Of a DNA stretch of 64,000 bases, positions 19,286 to 28,165 are shown in pieces (position 1 is the first letter of the stretch; every line of letters starts with the position of its first letter). The position numbers were made by a program, and so were the translations under genes. Source of the DNA: Candidatus Absconditabacteria bacterium (GTDB lineage Bacteria; Patescibacteriota; Gracilibacteria; Absconditabacterales; Absconditicoccaceae). The DNA lies in contig JAQUVI010000002.1 of the NCBI GenBank assembly GCA_028693445.1, positions 6,971-70,970 of the forward strand, written 5' to 3'. The notes below the pieces were generated by a model that saw only the letters and a program-made list of their open reading frames with translations, did not search any database and was not told the origin of the DNA.

Positions 19286-20467
19286 TTACATCTTTAGTAC
19301 TATTTCTTTTGCTTTTTCTAGTTGATTGTCTATTTTTTGTTCTTTGTATTTGTCTAGATCAAATTCTATTAATATATCAGGCGTTATGCCAACTTCATCG
19401 ATGTTTTTGCCGCTAGGGCTATATCGTTTTCAAATTGTGTATTTTAGTGATGCTCAATCATCAAAATCTTCCATTGTTTGTATAGATCCCTTTCCAAAGC
19501 TTTGGGTTCATACTATTTTTGCATCTATTTGTTCTTGTAAAGCAAGTGCTATAATCTCTCAAGCTGACGCTGTATATCAATCAATTAATACAACAATCGG
19601 TTTTTGGAAAACATCATATCATCTAGAGTAATATTCTTCTTCTCATAATTGCTTATATTTTGATGAAACTATAAGCTTATTTATAGGTACGAAGTGTGAT
19701 GCTATTTCTACTGCAATTGGAAGAAGTCATCATCAGTTTCATCTAAGATCAATTATTATTGCTTCTATACTATTATTCTTGAACTTTAAAAGTTCTTTTT
19801 TGAGTAAATTTTCGGTTTCTGTTCATATGACTGATATTTCCAAGTATCATATGTTTTTTGTTCATGTTATTATTTCACTTGAAACTGATGGTACAGAAAT
19901 AGTATCTCTAATAACATTTTTTTCTAAAACTTCTTTGGTTTCATCTTTATTTATTCTTTCTATTCGCAAAGAAACTGTACTTCATTTTGGTCATCTTATT
20001 TGTTTTACAGCTTCGTTTATTGAGAGTTCTTTTGTTGGATTTTCGTTTATTATTACGATTCTATCCAATGGTAGTAATCATCATTTGAAAGCTGGAGAAT
20101 CTTTTATAACTTCCTCAATTAATACGTAATAATTTTTTTTGCTTATAACTGCTCAAATTCATTCAAAGTTTGCTTCTCACTTGAGATCTTCTTGAAAACC
20201 AGAGTTTGTTTCTGAATCCAAATATGATGTGTATGGGTCTTCCAATGCATCTACATAGGCTTTTAGAGCATTTTCTATCATTTTTCATGTATTTATTTTT
20301 TCTTGTTCGTAATATAATGTTTGAAGTGTATCCAAAACTTCTTCGAAGCGTTGATATGTTTGTGTTTGATATTGTTCTATATCTTGTTTTGGTCAGAATT
20401 CTTGATATCAAAAAAATCATATAAGAATTCCTATTGCCATAAGTATTAAAGCCAAATGTTTTTTCAT
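19286..20467 (-). CDS. S41 C-terminal processing peptidase
   Basis: This 393-aa protease has an N-terminal membrane anchor (LALILMAIGILIGFFG). A PDZ domain follows (FEGIGAVISKKN ... SPAFKGGLLPLDRIVIIN ... VKQIRGPKGSTVSL). The serine-lysine catalytic domain has LIDGYTASAGE (nucleophile Ser) and GTQSFGKGSIQ (catalytic Lys), in family order. It acts outside the cell membrane, trimming exported proteins at their C-termini. The ATG at 20467 lies 6 nt from the YraN gene stop. A second, divergent S41 protein is at 38395-39888. Confidence 0.93.
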
Positions 20468-20473
20468 AAATAG

Positions 20474-20812
20474 TTAGTTATTGCTAATATTTTCGTAGTG
20501 ATGAATTATAAGATTTTGTTTTACGAAAACAAGATCAATACGAAGTTGTTTGTTTGTTGGATATTCTTGATTGAAAAATTGTATTGTTTTATATATTGTT
20601 TGTAATTTTTTTGTGGAAATATAGTTGTGAAGGTCTTTTGTTTGCTCTACTTCTTTGACTTCTATAAATACACGATTATTATCTTTTTCTGAAATAATAT
20701 CTAATTCTCATCAACGAATAGTATAATTCTGATGTAATATTTTGTATCAATTGTCAATCAAGTATTGTTTTACTATATTTTCAGCTTGATATCAACGTTT
20801 TCTTTTATTCAT
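20474..20812 (-). CDS. YraN/UPF0102 endonuclease-like protein
   Basis: This 112-aa protein matches UPF0102. The N-terminal GYQAENIVKQYLIDNGYKILHQNYTI is followed by RGGELDIISEK and VFIEVKEVE, the ELD...EVK pattern of the restriction-endonuclease-like fold. The family is linked to DNA processing, but its substrate is not settled. It seems to be in an operon with the S41 protease downstream (6-nt gap). Confidence 0.87.
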
Positions 20813-20818
20813 ATTTTT

Positions 20819-20877
20819 TAGAACTTAGAATTTAGAACTTAGAATTTAGAACTTAGAGCTTAGAGCTTAGAACTTAG
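20819..20877. repeat. Heptamer array (RRCTTAG/AATTTAG)
   Basis: About eight copies of a 7-nt unit, AACTTAG with variants AATTTAG and AGCTTAG, lie upstream of yraN and next to the 99-nt element. It is the same family as 39889-40035, 43822-44024 and 45940-45979. Confidence 0.85.
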
Positions 20878-20976
20878 CTATTCTATTTGTCGATCTGAGT
20901 GAAACGAAGAGCATAATAGAAGATATGATTTAGCTATCCTCTTCGACAAGCTCAGAGGGACAAAGCTAAATTATAG
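20878..20976. repeat. 99-nt interspersed element, copy 1
   Basis: This copy matches 44025-44123 across all 99 nt with only a few substitutions. It includes inverted segments (TAGCTATCCTCTTCGAC and its partner). Its end supplies the TAA stop of the Sod gene. Both copies directly follow a heptamer array, so the two repeat types travel or persist together. Confidence 0.9.
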
Positions 20977-21585
20977 ATTAAAATTCTCTTCTGCGAAAGA
21001 TCGATTAATTAATGACCAAATGTTTGTAAGATATTCTGGTCTGCGATTTTGATAATCTAGGTAATATGCATGTTCTCGTACATCTATAGTAAATAGAGGA
21101 GTATAATTTATGTTTTCTTTGTTTCCGATAACTGTTTCTGGTCTCATTGGAGTTCCTGCATTTGACGTATTGATAATTTCTAATTCGTTGTTTGTAGTTT
21201 TTACAAGCCAAGTTCGTCCTGATCAGAAATTATTTGTTCATTTTGCGATAAATTCTTGTTTGAAATTATCAAAAGATCATCGTTTTTGCTCGATAGCTTG
21301 TGAAAGATTTGGATTAGGAAGATTATTATCTTGTATTGGGCGAAGAGAATTTCGATAAAAAGTGTGGTTTCGGATTTGGGCGGCATTGTTGAATATTGGT
21401 CCAGCTTCGGCTGTGCTGATTATTGTTTCCAAATCTGAGTTTTCAAAAGATGTCCCTGTGATAAGTTCGTTGAGTTTGTTAACGTATCATTGATGGTGTT
21501 TCCCATAATGAAGATCTATTGTTTTTTCGTCTATTACAGGCATTAATCCTGTTTTATCGAAAGGAAGTTGTGGAAGTATTATCAT
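20971..21585 (-). CDS. sodB: Fe/Mn superoxide dismutase
   Basis: This 204-aa protein has the metal ligands in family order. His is in [13 protein letters not shown] (first ligand near residue 26), then NHTFY (second), and the Asp and His are in [13 protein letters not shown]. The usual Trp in DVWEHAYY is Arg here, and FGSGRTWLV has Arg where many relatives have Trp. It would detoxify superoxide in the cytosol. Fe or Mn use is not decided by the sequence. The stop codon lies within the 99-nt repeat. Confidence 0.92.
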
Positions 21586-21638
21586 GATTATTTATTTAAG
21601 AATAAAATTTTATAAATTGACTAGCTAGATTTCCGTTA

Positions 21639-21672
21639 GATTCCGACTCCAAATTCTTTAGGTCGGAATGAC
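21639..21672. repeat. Interspersed palindromic element
   Basis: GATTCCGACTCC...GGTCGGAATGAC, 34 nt, intergenic between sod and the exported protein at 21855. It is almost identical to the copy inside rimO at 6426-6459. The rest of the 269-nt gap is AT-rich and holds the promoter of the next gene. Confidence 0.88.
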
Positions 21673-21793
21673 AGGCGAAAATAACAAATAAGTCTTTTCA
21701 TTGGAATTTTAGTATTTTGAAATTCAGATTCAATATTATTTTGTAATTTTATTTTGATTTGTCAATCCTAATGTATTAATAATGTCAGATTTT

Positions 21794-21822
21794 TTTTGAT
21801 TTTTTGCTGTTGTAACTATAAT
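21794..21822 (+). promoter_or_regulatory. Putative promoter of the exported protein
   Basis: The -10 sequence is a perfect TATAAT (21817-21822). At 17-nt spacing the -35 is a weak TTTTGA. It lies 33 nt before the ATG at 21855. Confidence 0.5.
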
Positions 21823-21854
21823 TAATTTAGAGTTTTATTTGTTATATATTTACC

Positions 21855-22340
21855 ATGTTTGTTCGTAAAAATTTAATTCAACAATCAGATATGCTTAGAA
21901 GAAATAGCGTTTTAAAAGCCTTGGCTTTGTTTCTTTTGTGAGCTTCAGCTGTACTTTTGTTTTCATCAGCAGATTTGGTTTTAACTCCAAATGTTTCAAA
22001 TTCTTTTGTATATTTACAAAAAATGTTTTTGTCTCCAAGTGGAACATTAAGTACACAGGCAACGATATCTTTTGATTGAGCTTCTGGAAGTGTAGTAGCT
22101 ACTTCACTTTCTTGAACCAATATATCAGCAATTAATATGAATACCGCAGTTTTTACCGCTGCTGTAGCTTCAATATCTAATGGAGTGAATACATCTCAAA
22201 TATGTTCTTCTACCTGAGCAAATTGTTTCAATTCAGCTTTGGTTAATAACTTATCGGGTGATGTAATATCACTAAACCAACGTTTAACAAATCTTGAAGC
22301 GTTGGTAGAACAACTTTCATGAGTTGTAAATGCTCAATAA
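21855..22340 (+). CDS. Exported pilin-like or secreted hypothetical protein
   Basis: This 161-aa protein has a charged N-terminus (FVRKNLIQQSDMLRRNS). A 20-residue hydrophobic stretch follows (LKALALFLLGASAVLLF), which may be a cleaved signal or a pilin-like helix. The mature part is Ser/Thr/Asn/Ala-rich (SVVATSLSGTNISAINMNT, NNLSGDVISLNQR). It has Cys in ICSSTGANC, possibly a disulfide. TGA encodes most of its glycines. It has a promoter and a strong terminator of its own and probably is highly expressed. The function is unknown. Confidence 0.75.
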
Positions 22341-22391
22341 TTATTCATTAAAAAAATGAGGAGTATAAAAACTCTTTATTGTACAAAAAGT

Positions 22392-22411
22392 CCTCTGAGA
22401 TTTCTCAGAGG
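22392..22411 (+). terminator. Strong Rho-independent terminator
   Basis: Stem CCTCTGAGA/TCTCAGAGG followed by TTTTTTT, 52 nt after the 21855-22340 gene. Confidence 0.9.
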
Positions 22412-22433
22412 TTTTTTTATTTTTAAATATAAA

Positions 22434-22453
22434 CCCCGCATTTATTTGCGGGG
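22434..22453 (+). terminator. Second hairpin, possible terminator
   Basis: Stem CCCCGCA/TGCGGGG, followed by AAAGTTTTTTG. It lies just beyond the first terminator and near the convergent DUF1846 stop, so it may stop transcription from either side. Confidence 0.6.
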
Positions 22454-22470
22454 AAAGTTTTTTGTTTAAT

Positions 22471-23445
22471 TTAATCTATTTTTTGTTCTAAGTCATATCA
22501 CTTTTTTTGTACGTATTCTTGAAATATATTTATATATTTATCATAATTTTCTAAATCTGGATTTCGATCTTTTCTTCTTTGAATTTCTTGATAAGATGCG
22601 ATAGATATAATTTCATCGTTTGTTATACAAGAATATGTTTCATTTATTTCATTGGCTTTTGATCCTCATAATTTTTCTAATAAATTTTCTGTGTTTTTTG
22701 TATTTTCATTGTTGTTTTCCAAGATATTTTGATCACCAATAGCTATTTGATAAGCTAAATTTATTGGATGACTATCTTCTAATTTTGTTATTGGAAATGT
22801 AGAAAGTTTAGCATATCAAGATTCTAATCAGATTTGTTTGTCGTTGTAAATTTGTGCCAAACATGTTGATGTTTTGTTTTTGTTTTCCTTGTCTTGACCT
22901 ATTACCAATATAAGATTATTGCTTAAAGGAATATGGTCGTCTCATCAAAATCAATTATCACTTAATATGTTTTTTGTATTGTGAGGGTATCATATGATTT
23001 TGTATTTTTCTCGTACTTTATAATTCCTACGTTGAAATTCTTGTTCAAATTCCAAAACTTTATCAAAATCTTGCTGTATATCTATATTATTTATTACTAT
23101 TTGTGGTTTGATTCAAAGTTCTATTTCTACTCTTTTTATAATACTGTTTGTAGAATTTATACTATGTTCTTTCTCTGTTAATATATCATTTGCATCTAAA
23201 CAAAAAAGAATTTCTATTTGTTCTTTGAGTGGAGCAAAAATATGTTTTTGACTATCGATTATATATCATGGTAATGTTCTAGCCGCATGAGGATCTTGTA
23301 AAAATTTTCCATCAATTTCTAGATATAGTTTTCAATTTTTGAAAATAGAGAGCTTATTTATAATAGCTTCTCTTTGTCTTTTGATATATTCTTGTCAATC
23401 AAATCATTTTTTTTTGTATAAAATTACATCTGAAGGAGTAATCAT
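22471..23445 (-). CDS. DUF1846 family protein, short form
   Basis: This 324-aa protein matches the DUF1846 core. It starts KKKWFDGQEYIKRQ. FKNGKLYLEIDGKFLQDPHAARTLPGYI, KEQIEILFCLDAND and IIGYPHNTKNILSDNGFGGDDHIPL follow. LESGYAKLSTFPITKLEDSHPINLAYQ and CITNDEIISI complete the match. Known members are about 500 aa and cytosolic; this one stops after the central domain and lacks the C-terminal third. The enzymatic role of the family is not established. Glycines are largely TGA. Confidence 0.8.
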
Positions 23446-23518
23446 TTTTTGTTTTTGTATAATAAAGGCATTTGCTTTACCTTTAAATTATATTTAAAAA
23501 AGTACTTTTTGTCAAATT

Positions 23519-24733
23519 TTATAGTACTTTTAATTCTTGGAGAATGGTTTCGTATTCTCAGTATTCTCATTGATATTTTTGTAAAATATAATCTTTGAGT
23601 AGTTGTTTTCGATCTGCAAAACTTTGATTATCTTGAGAAGAAAGTTGTAATTTTTCTAATAATTCATTGGTATTTATTGATTGTTTTTTGAGTTTTATTT
23701 GTCCTATTTGATTTAGTAATGTTTCATTTACGTGTTCTTGTATATGGTCATAGTCCAAACTATCTCAAACTATAGTGATGTTTATATATTGTAAAGGAAT
23801 AGAATCAGAATTATTTATTTCTATTTTTTGTGTTCAAAGAAAATAATTTTTGCTATTTGTGATTTGTCATTGAATAGCTTCCTTTATGATTTCTTCAGTG
23901 ATTTTTGTTCCTTGTTGAAATTCTAGGTAAGGATTTATACGAATTGGTTTGGTTTTATATGTATTATTGTTTGTATCGTATTGAAAAAGAAATTTTTCTT
24001 GGTTGATTTCCAAAGGACTTGTAGACCGGATACTTCATGTACAAAGATAATTTTTGTAAGAACATGCTTGATGAAGATGGCCTGATATAAATTGAGTATT
24101 TGTAAAATCAAGTAATTCTTGGCTAAGTGCAATATCTTTGTAAGAAAATTGAGATTTTTGTCCTGGAAGTTTTGTTTTGTTGAAATAATAATGATGAATA
24201 ACTAAAGATTCTGGATATTTTTCGAGGAGGGTTGCTAAACAATTGTTTATTTTCCATGATATTTGTTCGTTTTTGTTGGATGATGTTTCTAAATATTGTA
24301 CGTTTTTTAACCAATCTGGTTGTTGTGTTGGTTGATTTTCTGGTATTTGTAGCATAAATGGAAAAAGAATTATGCTTTGATTTTCTATAGTTATTTGTGT
24401 TGGTTGTGTAATAAAATGGAGATTTCATTTGTGTTTGGTATCGTATTTTTGAATAATCTGAAATGCTTTTTGTGCTTCTTCAAAGACAAAAGAGTTTCCA
24501 AGTCGATCGTGATTTCAAGCAAGAATATAAACGTTTTTGCCTTGTTCGAAAAGTTCTACAAAAAAATGATATAATGATAATAAAGCAGTTCTATCATATG
24601 AAAAATGGTATACATAATCGCCAAGAAAAATAATATTTTGTTCATCAGAATTTGATTCTATATATTTTTTAAGTTCTTGGATGATTCTGTCTTTATGTTT
24701 GGAGGTGATATGAATATCTCAGATGAGTAGCAT
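23519..24733 (-). CDS. Calcineurin-like metallophosphoesterase
   Basis: This 404-aa protein has the five metallophosphoesterase motifs in order: GDIHI at the N-terminus, LGDYVYH, AGNHDRLGN, HHYYFNK, and SGHLHQACS. The layout is SbcD/Mre11-like, with an N-terminal catalytic domain and a C-terminal extension of about 170 residues, but no SbcC-type partner is next to it. The extension contains a helical LKKQSINTNELLEKLQLSS segment. It may be a DNA-end nuclease or another phosphoesterase; the context does not decide. Confidence 0.88.
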
Positions 24734-24834
24734 TGTTGATTTCTGAATGTTAAATGTATTTGTATGGTAGTGAAATGATTGGTGCTTTGCAAGGATAAGT
24801 GAATAGCATAAGATTTATCTAAACGCTCCGCTTG

Positions 24835-24867
24835 GGTTACTTTTTACCATTGCCGCAAAAAGTAACC
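24835..24867. repeat. Imperfect inverted repeat GGTTACTTTTT...AAAAAGTAACC
   Basis: A hairpin of the same kind as 11898-11928. It lies immediately upstream of the second 78-nt element copy. Confidence 0.75.
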
Positions 24868-24875
24868 AAAAAGGT

Positions 24876-24954
24876 CTAGGCCAAACAAGTCCGCCATGTT
24901 TGTTTGGCCATAACTTGCTTAGTCAACGTATTGCTTTCCAGCTATATCAATACG
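24876..24954. repeat. 78-nt interspersed element, copy 2
   Basis: This copy matches 5192-5269 with a few changes and contains the same GGCCAAACA/TGTTTGGCC palindrome core. The 363-nt gap 24734-25096 otherwise holds only this, the inverted repeat and the terminator below. Confidence 0.85.
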
Positions 24955-25053
24955 AAAGAATTGTTTATTTTTATTAGATGTTGGAATACTTCGATATTCT
25001 ATCAAGTTTGAATATTTACTTATTTAATAATAATTTATTTTTATTTATAAAAA

Positions 25054-25071
25054 AGACGCTTTAGTGCGTCT
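25054..25071 (-). terminator. Rho-independent terminator of the 133-aa gene
   Basis: Stem AGACGC/GCGTCT followed by a T run on the minus strand, 26 nt after the stop at 25097. Confidence 0.75.
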
Positions 25072-25096
25072 CTTTATTTATTTTGAAAATTGAATA

Positions 25097-25498
25097 TTAT
25101 GCGTGATTTTCTTTTCTAAATTTTGGGTAATGAGTAAAGAAAAGTATCATAAATAAGATTGCTCGAATTCATCAACCAAGGATTGATTCTTTTGTGTGAA
25201 TATTTCTTCACAATAAAATTTGTTCTTCTCTTTCAATTTCACATTCTTTTATTTGTTCTTCTGAAGGCCTTCGATTTTCATCTTTTGGCGCTGTTTTTCC
25301 ATAATAATGAGCTTCTTTACATTGTTGCATTTCATAATATCTTTGTCAATTTACATATTCGTTGTTTGTTATAACTAATCTTTGTCAAAGAGCTGTTAGA
25401 GCAATTCATAAAGATATCAAACTTCAAATAAGCCCTACTAGACTTGCAATAAGAAGATAAACTTTGTAGATGCTCCATGTTTTTTTTGTGTCTTCCAT
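25097..25498 (-). CDS. Hypothetical two-helix membrane protein
   Basis: This 133-aa protein is not recognised. A first membrane segment lies at about residues 11-32 (VYLLIASLVGLIGSLISLG). A soluble charged loop with two Cys (MQQCKEAHYYG, IKECEIEREEQ) follows. A second segment lies near the end (GGGIRAILFMILFFTHYPKF). The loop Cys pair could form a disulfide if it is outside. Comparable small DUF5671-like proteins are known, but I do not assign a family. Confidence 0.7.
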
Positions 25499-25565
25499 TT
25501 TTAAAATTAATAATTAAAAATTAATGATTAAAAATTAGTGATTTCTGTTTTATATACAATAGATT

Positions 25566-26870
25566 TTATTCGTACAATAATTCTCGTCCTTGTAAATCTT
25601 TATCAGTTAAAATATAAATATCAAGCTTGTTGCAATCTCATTTTTCTATATTTTTTCCTTTGTTATCTAAAATATCCAAAATTTCTAAAGTTCCAATTTC
25701 GTTTTTTGAAATATATTTGATTTTCATACCTCTGGTAATAACCTCTTTAGGGTCAATCTGAAAATATTTTTTACTGTTGTGTTCTATATATTTATCGGTG
25801 AAAACTCCGAAGTTGTTGCGATTGAAAAGTGGACCTCAAGTGGTGAGGGTGGTCGAGGTTTCGGTGGTTTCATTCGCAGAGACGCGATTAATCGCGTCTT
25901 TATCAATATTATCACCACCCTCATTTTTTACTTCTCATTCTGGGTAATCAGCGAGTTTGTTGAATACAAAACCTGATCGGTATTGTCTATGAGGTACTAC
26001 GTTTACTAAATTTTTGATATTTTCATCAATTGGTGTGTTAGCAATGATAGCATCACGGACGTGTTTGTATGCTTTTACAATACTACCAACATATAATTCT
26101 GATTTAGATCTTCATTCTATTTTTATTGCATCTACGTGAGGCATCAGTTCAGCGAGTCTGTCGATTACACAGAGATCTTTGGATGATAAAATATGAACGC
26201 CATTTTCATCGTTTTCTAGTTGGAATAGCTTTCCTGGTCTGCGTTCTTCTTCTAACCAGACTTTGTATTTAAATCTACAATTATGTGAACATTCTCATTT
26301 ATTAGCTTGTCTTCAATTCATATAATCACCGAGTAAACATCTTCATGAATAACTCATACACATTGCTCAGTGTGCGAAAATTTCGAGCTCCATATCTGGT
26401 ACATCTTTTTTGATTTGAGAGATTTCATCGATATGCAATTCTCTTGCAAGTACAACTCTTTTTACTCCTAAATCTCTTCGAAAAGCTACTGATGCTGAGT
26501 TAAGAGTACTTGTTTGTGTACTTAGGTGAAGTGGCATATTTGGAACATATTTTCTAATAGTTTTAAATGTTCATGGATCAGAAAAAATAATGGCATCGGC
26601 TCCAACATCTGATATACGTTCAACTGTTTGTTCAAAAATAGAAATATCTGTATTTCTAGGAAAAATATTCATAGTTAAAAGAGCTTTAGTACCGCGTGAG
26701 TGTAAAGCATCTACAGTTCTTTTGAGTTCATCAAATCCAGTAATTTTGTTTTGTCTCATTCTTAGTGAAGTGAATGGTACTCATACATAAACTTCATCAG
26801 CTCAATAAGTACTAGCTACGATAGCTTTTTGGTAGGATCCTCCTGGGGCAACTATACTAGGTTTGTTCAT
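25566..26870 (-). CDS. U32 family peptidase / tRNA-rRNA hydroxylation protein
   Basis: This 434-aa protein has the U32 core. IVAPGGSYQKAIVASTYGADEVYVGV at the N-terminus is followed by MELEIFAHGAMCMSYSGRCLLGDYMNGRQANKGECSHNCRFKY, the Cys-rich signature. VDAIKIEGRSKSELYVG follows. Related proteins (TrhP, RlhA, UbiU/V) carry an Fe-S cluster on these Cys residues and hydroxylate RNA bases or ubiquinone precursors; which of these applies is open. Near residue 325 a 20-nt palindrome (25880-25899) is inserted in frame, encoding DAINRVS. Many glycines are TGA. Confidence 0.9.
25880..25899. repeat. Perfect 20-nt palindrome inside the U32 gene
   Basis: Identical to 15713-15732 in the GT4 gene, and in the same reading frame. 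Confidence 0.93.
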
Positions 26871-26899
26871 ATATAAAATTTAGATGTAAATGGCTTTTT

Positions 26900-26981
26900 G
26901 TCATTTCCGCTTTGTCAGTTGCAGCGGAAATCTAGATTGTTTAATTAGATTACCGCCCCAAATTCTTTAAGCGGGAATGAC
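26900..26981. repeat. Two adjacent palindromic elements
   Basis: The first (26900-26933) has arms TTTCCGC/GCGGAAA. The second (26948-26981) is a GATTACCGCCCC...GCGGGAATGAC copy, a variant of the 34-nt family. They are in opposite orientations. The 26871-27055 gap holds these and the terminator below. Confidence 0.8.
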
Positions 26982-27036
26982 TGAAAAATATGTGTTTGAG
27001 TATGTTATGGTTTTGAGTTGAAAATACAATAAAAAA

Positions 27037-27055
27037 ACTCCTTTGTACAAGGAGT
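27037..27055 (-). terminator. Rho-independent terminator of the phosphatase gene
   Basis: Stem ACTCCTT/AAGGAGT, followed on the minus strand by TTTTTTT. It directly abuts the gene end at 27056. Confidence 0.85.
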
Positions 27056-27520
27056 CTATTTTTTTATTATATTTTCAGCCAAGAAAGGTATTGCTTCGTA
27101 AAGATAATCGATAACTTTGATAATATAATCGGATTTTTGTTGCTCTGTAAATCCTGGAGCTAAGAATTCTTCTATATCTGGAACATCAGTATCTTTATTA
27201 TATGCAATTTCATTGAATAATTTACAATTAAATCATAAATTTTCAGTTATCTTTTTGTGATTATTTCACATGCAGATTATAATATCTTGTTGCTCTAAAA
27301 TTTCTTTAGAAATTTTTCTTTGAATATGTTTACTAGGGTCGCAGTTATAATGATGTAAACGGTCTATGGTTGTTGGATTTGCGTCTTCTGGATTTGCTTC
27401 TGTACCAGCAGAACTAACATTAATAGATTGTATATTATATTCTTGAAGATAGGTTTTCATTAGATATTCAGCGGACATACTACGAAAAATATTTCCTTTA
27501 CAGACAAATAAGATATTCAT
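27056..27520 (-). CDS. Low-molecular-weight protein tyrosine phosphatase
   Basis: This 154-aa protein starts ILFVCKGNIFRSMSAEYL, the C-x5-R-S/T P-loop with Cys7 as nucleophile, and continues IINVSSAGT-like, here INVSSAGTEANPED. The late acidic VPDIEEF corresponds to the general-acid DP loop. The canonical Cys after GN (GNxCRS) is Phe, so the usual two-Cys redox switch is missing. It would act on phosphotyrosine or a phosphohistidine/arsenate-type substrate in the cytosol. Confidence 0.9.
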
Positions 27521-27553
27521 AAAAAATATAATAATAAAATAAAAAATCAGATT

Positions 27554-27997
27554 CTAATTGTATATTTCTTTGATTGTTTGTGTTATAGTTATATATGTTT
27601 GGTCATCAAGAAATTCACGACTTGATCAGCTACGTTCTTCTGCGCCTATAGGGCAGTCGGGAATAAGATGAAAATGAAGATGATTAATTGATTTTTGAGA
27701 TTTCTTCTCAGCTAAACCATCTCTAAGTAATAGATTTACTGCTTCATGTTTAGTATGTAATTTATTTGTCCAAGTATCTACTAATTCATGTAGAGCTATA
27801 AGTTCTGAATGATTTAGCTCTTGAAGTAATATTACGTGTCTTTTTGGTATAATCAATAAATGATCATCTACGTAAGGAGCTCTAGCAGGAATAATATACA
27901 TATGTTTGTTTTCGTGAATCATATGTGGATGAGTTTCCTGACAAAAAGGACAAATATGATCTTTGTTTAAATGTGCTAAAATTTCTCAGTATTGCAT
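27554..27997 (-). CDS. HIT family nucleotide-binding protein
   Basis: This 147-aa protein has the histidine triad at NHLHFHLIPD (HxHxH) with the usual preceding VNLLLRDG and SQKSINHL. ICPFCQETH near the N-terminus is a zinc-type pair of Cys, and IPKRHVILLQEL is the family's central motif. HIT enzymes hydrolyse nucleotide conjugates such as AppppA or AMP-lysine; the substrate is not decided. A 34-nt gap separates it from the phosphatase on the same strand. Confidence 0.9.
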
Positions 27998-28100
27998 ACG
28001 TCTATATTTCAAAATTAAAGATAGTCTTATTGTATTTTTTTTTGTTTTTTTGTCAAAAAATTAAATATATATAGAAAATAAAAAATTTTTGTTTTTGATA

Positions 28101-28128
28101 TTGACTTTTCTTGTTGTTTTTATATAAA
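28101..28128 (+). promoter_or_regulatory. Promoter of the 758-aa exported coiled-coil protein
   Basis: TTGACT (28101-28106), 16-nt spacer and TATAAA (28123-28128), 38 nt before the ATG at 28166. This is the best promoter match seen in the window. Confidence 0.65.
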
Positions 28129-28165
28129 AAGATGTAGATGGTATTTATATTATATATTATTAGTT

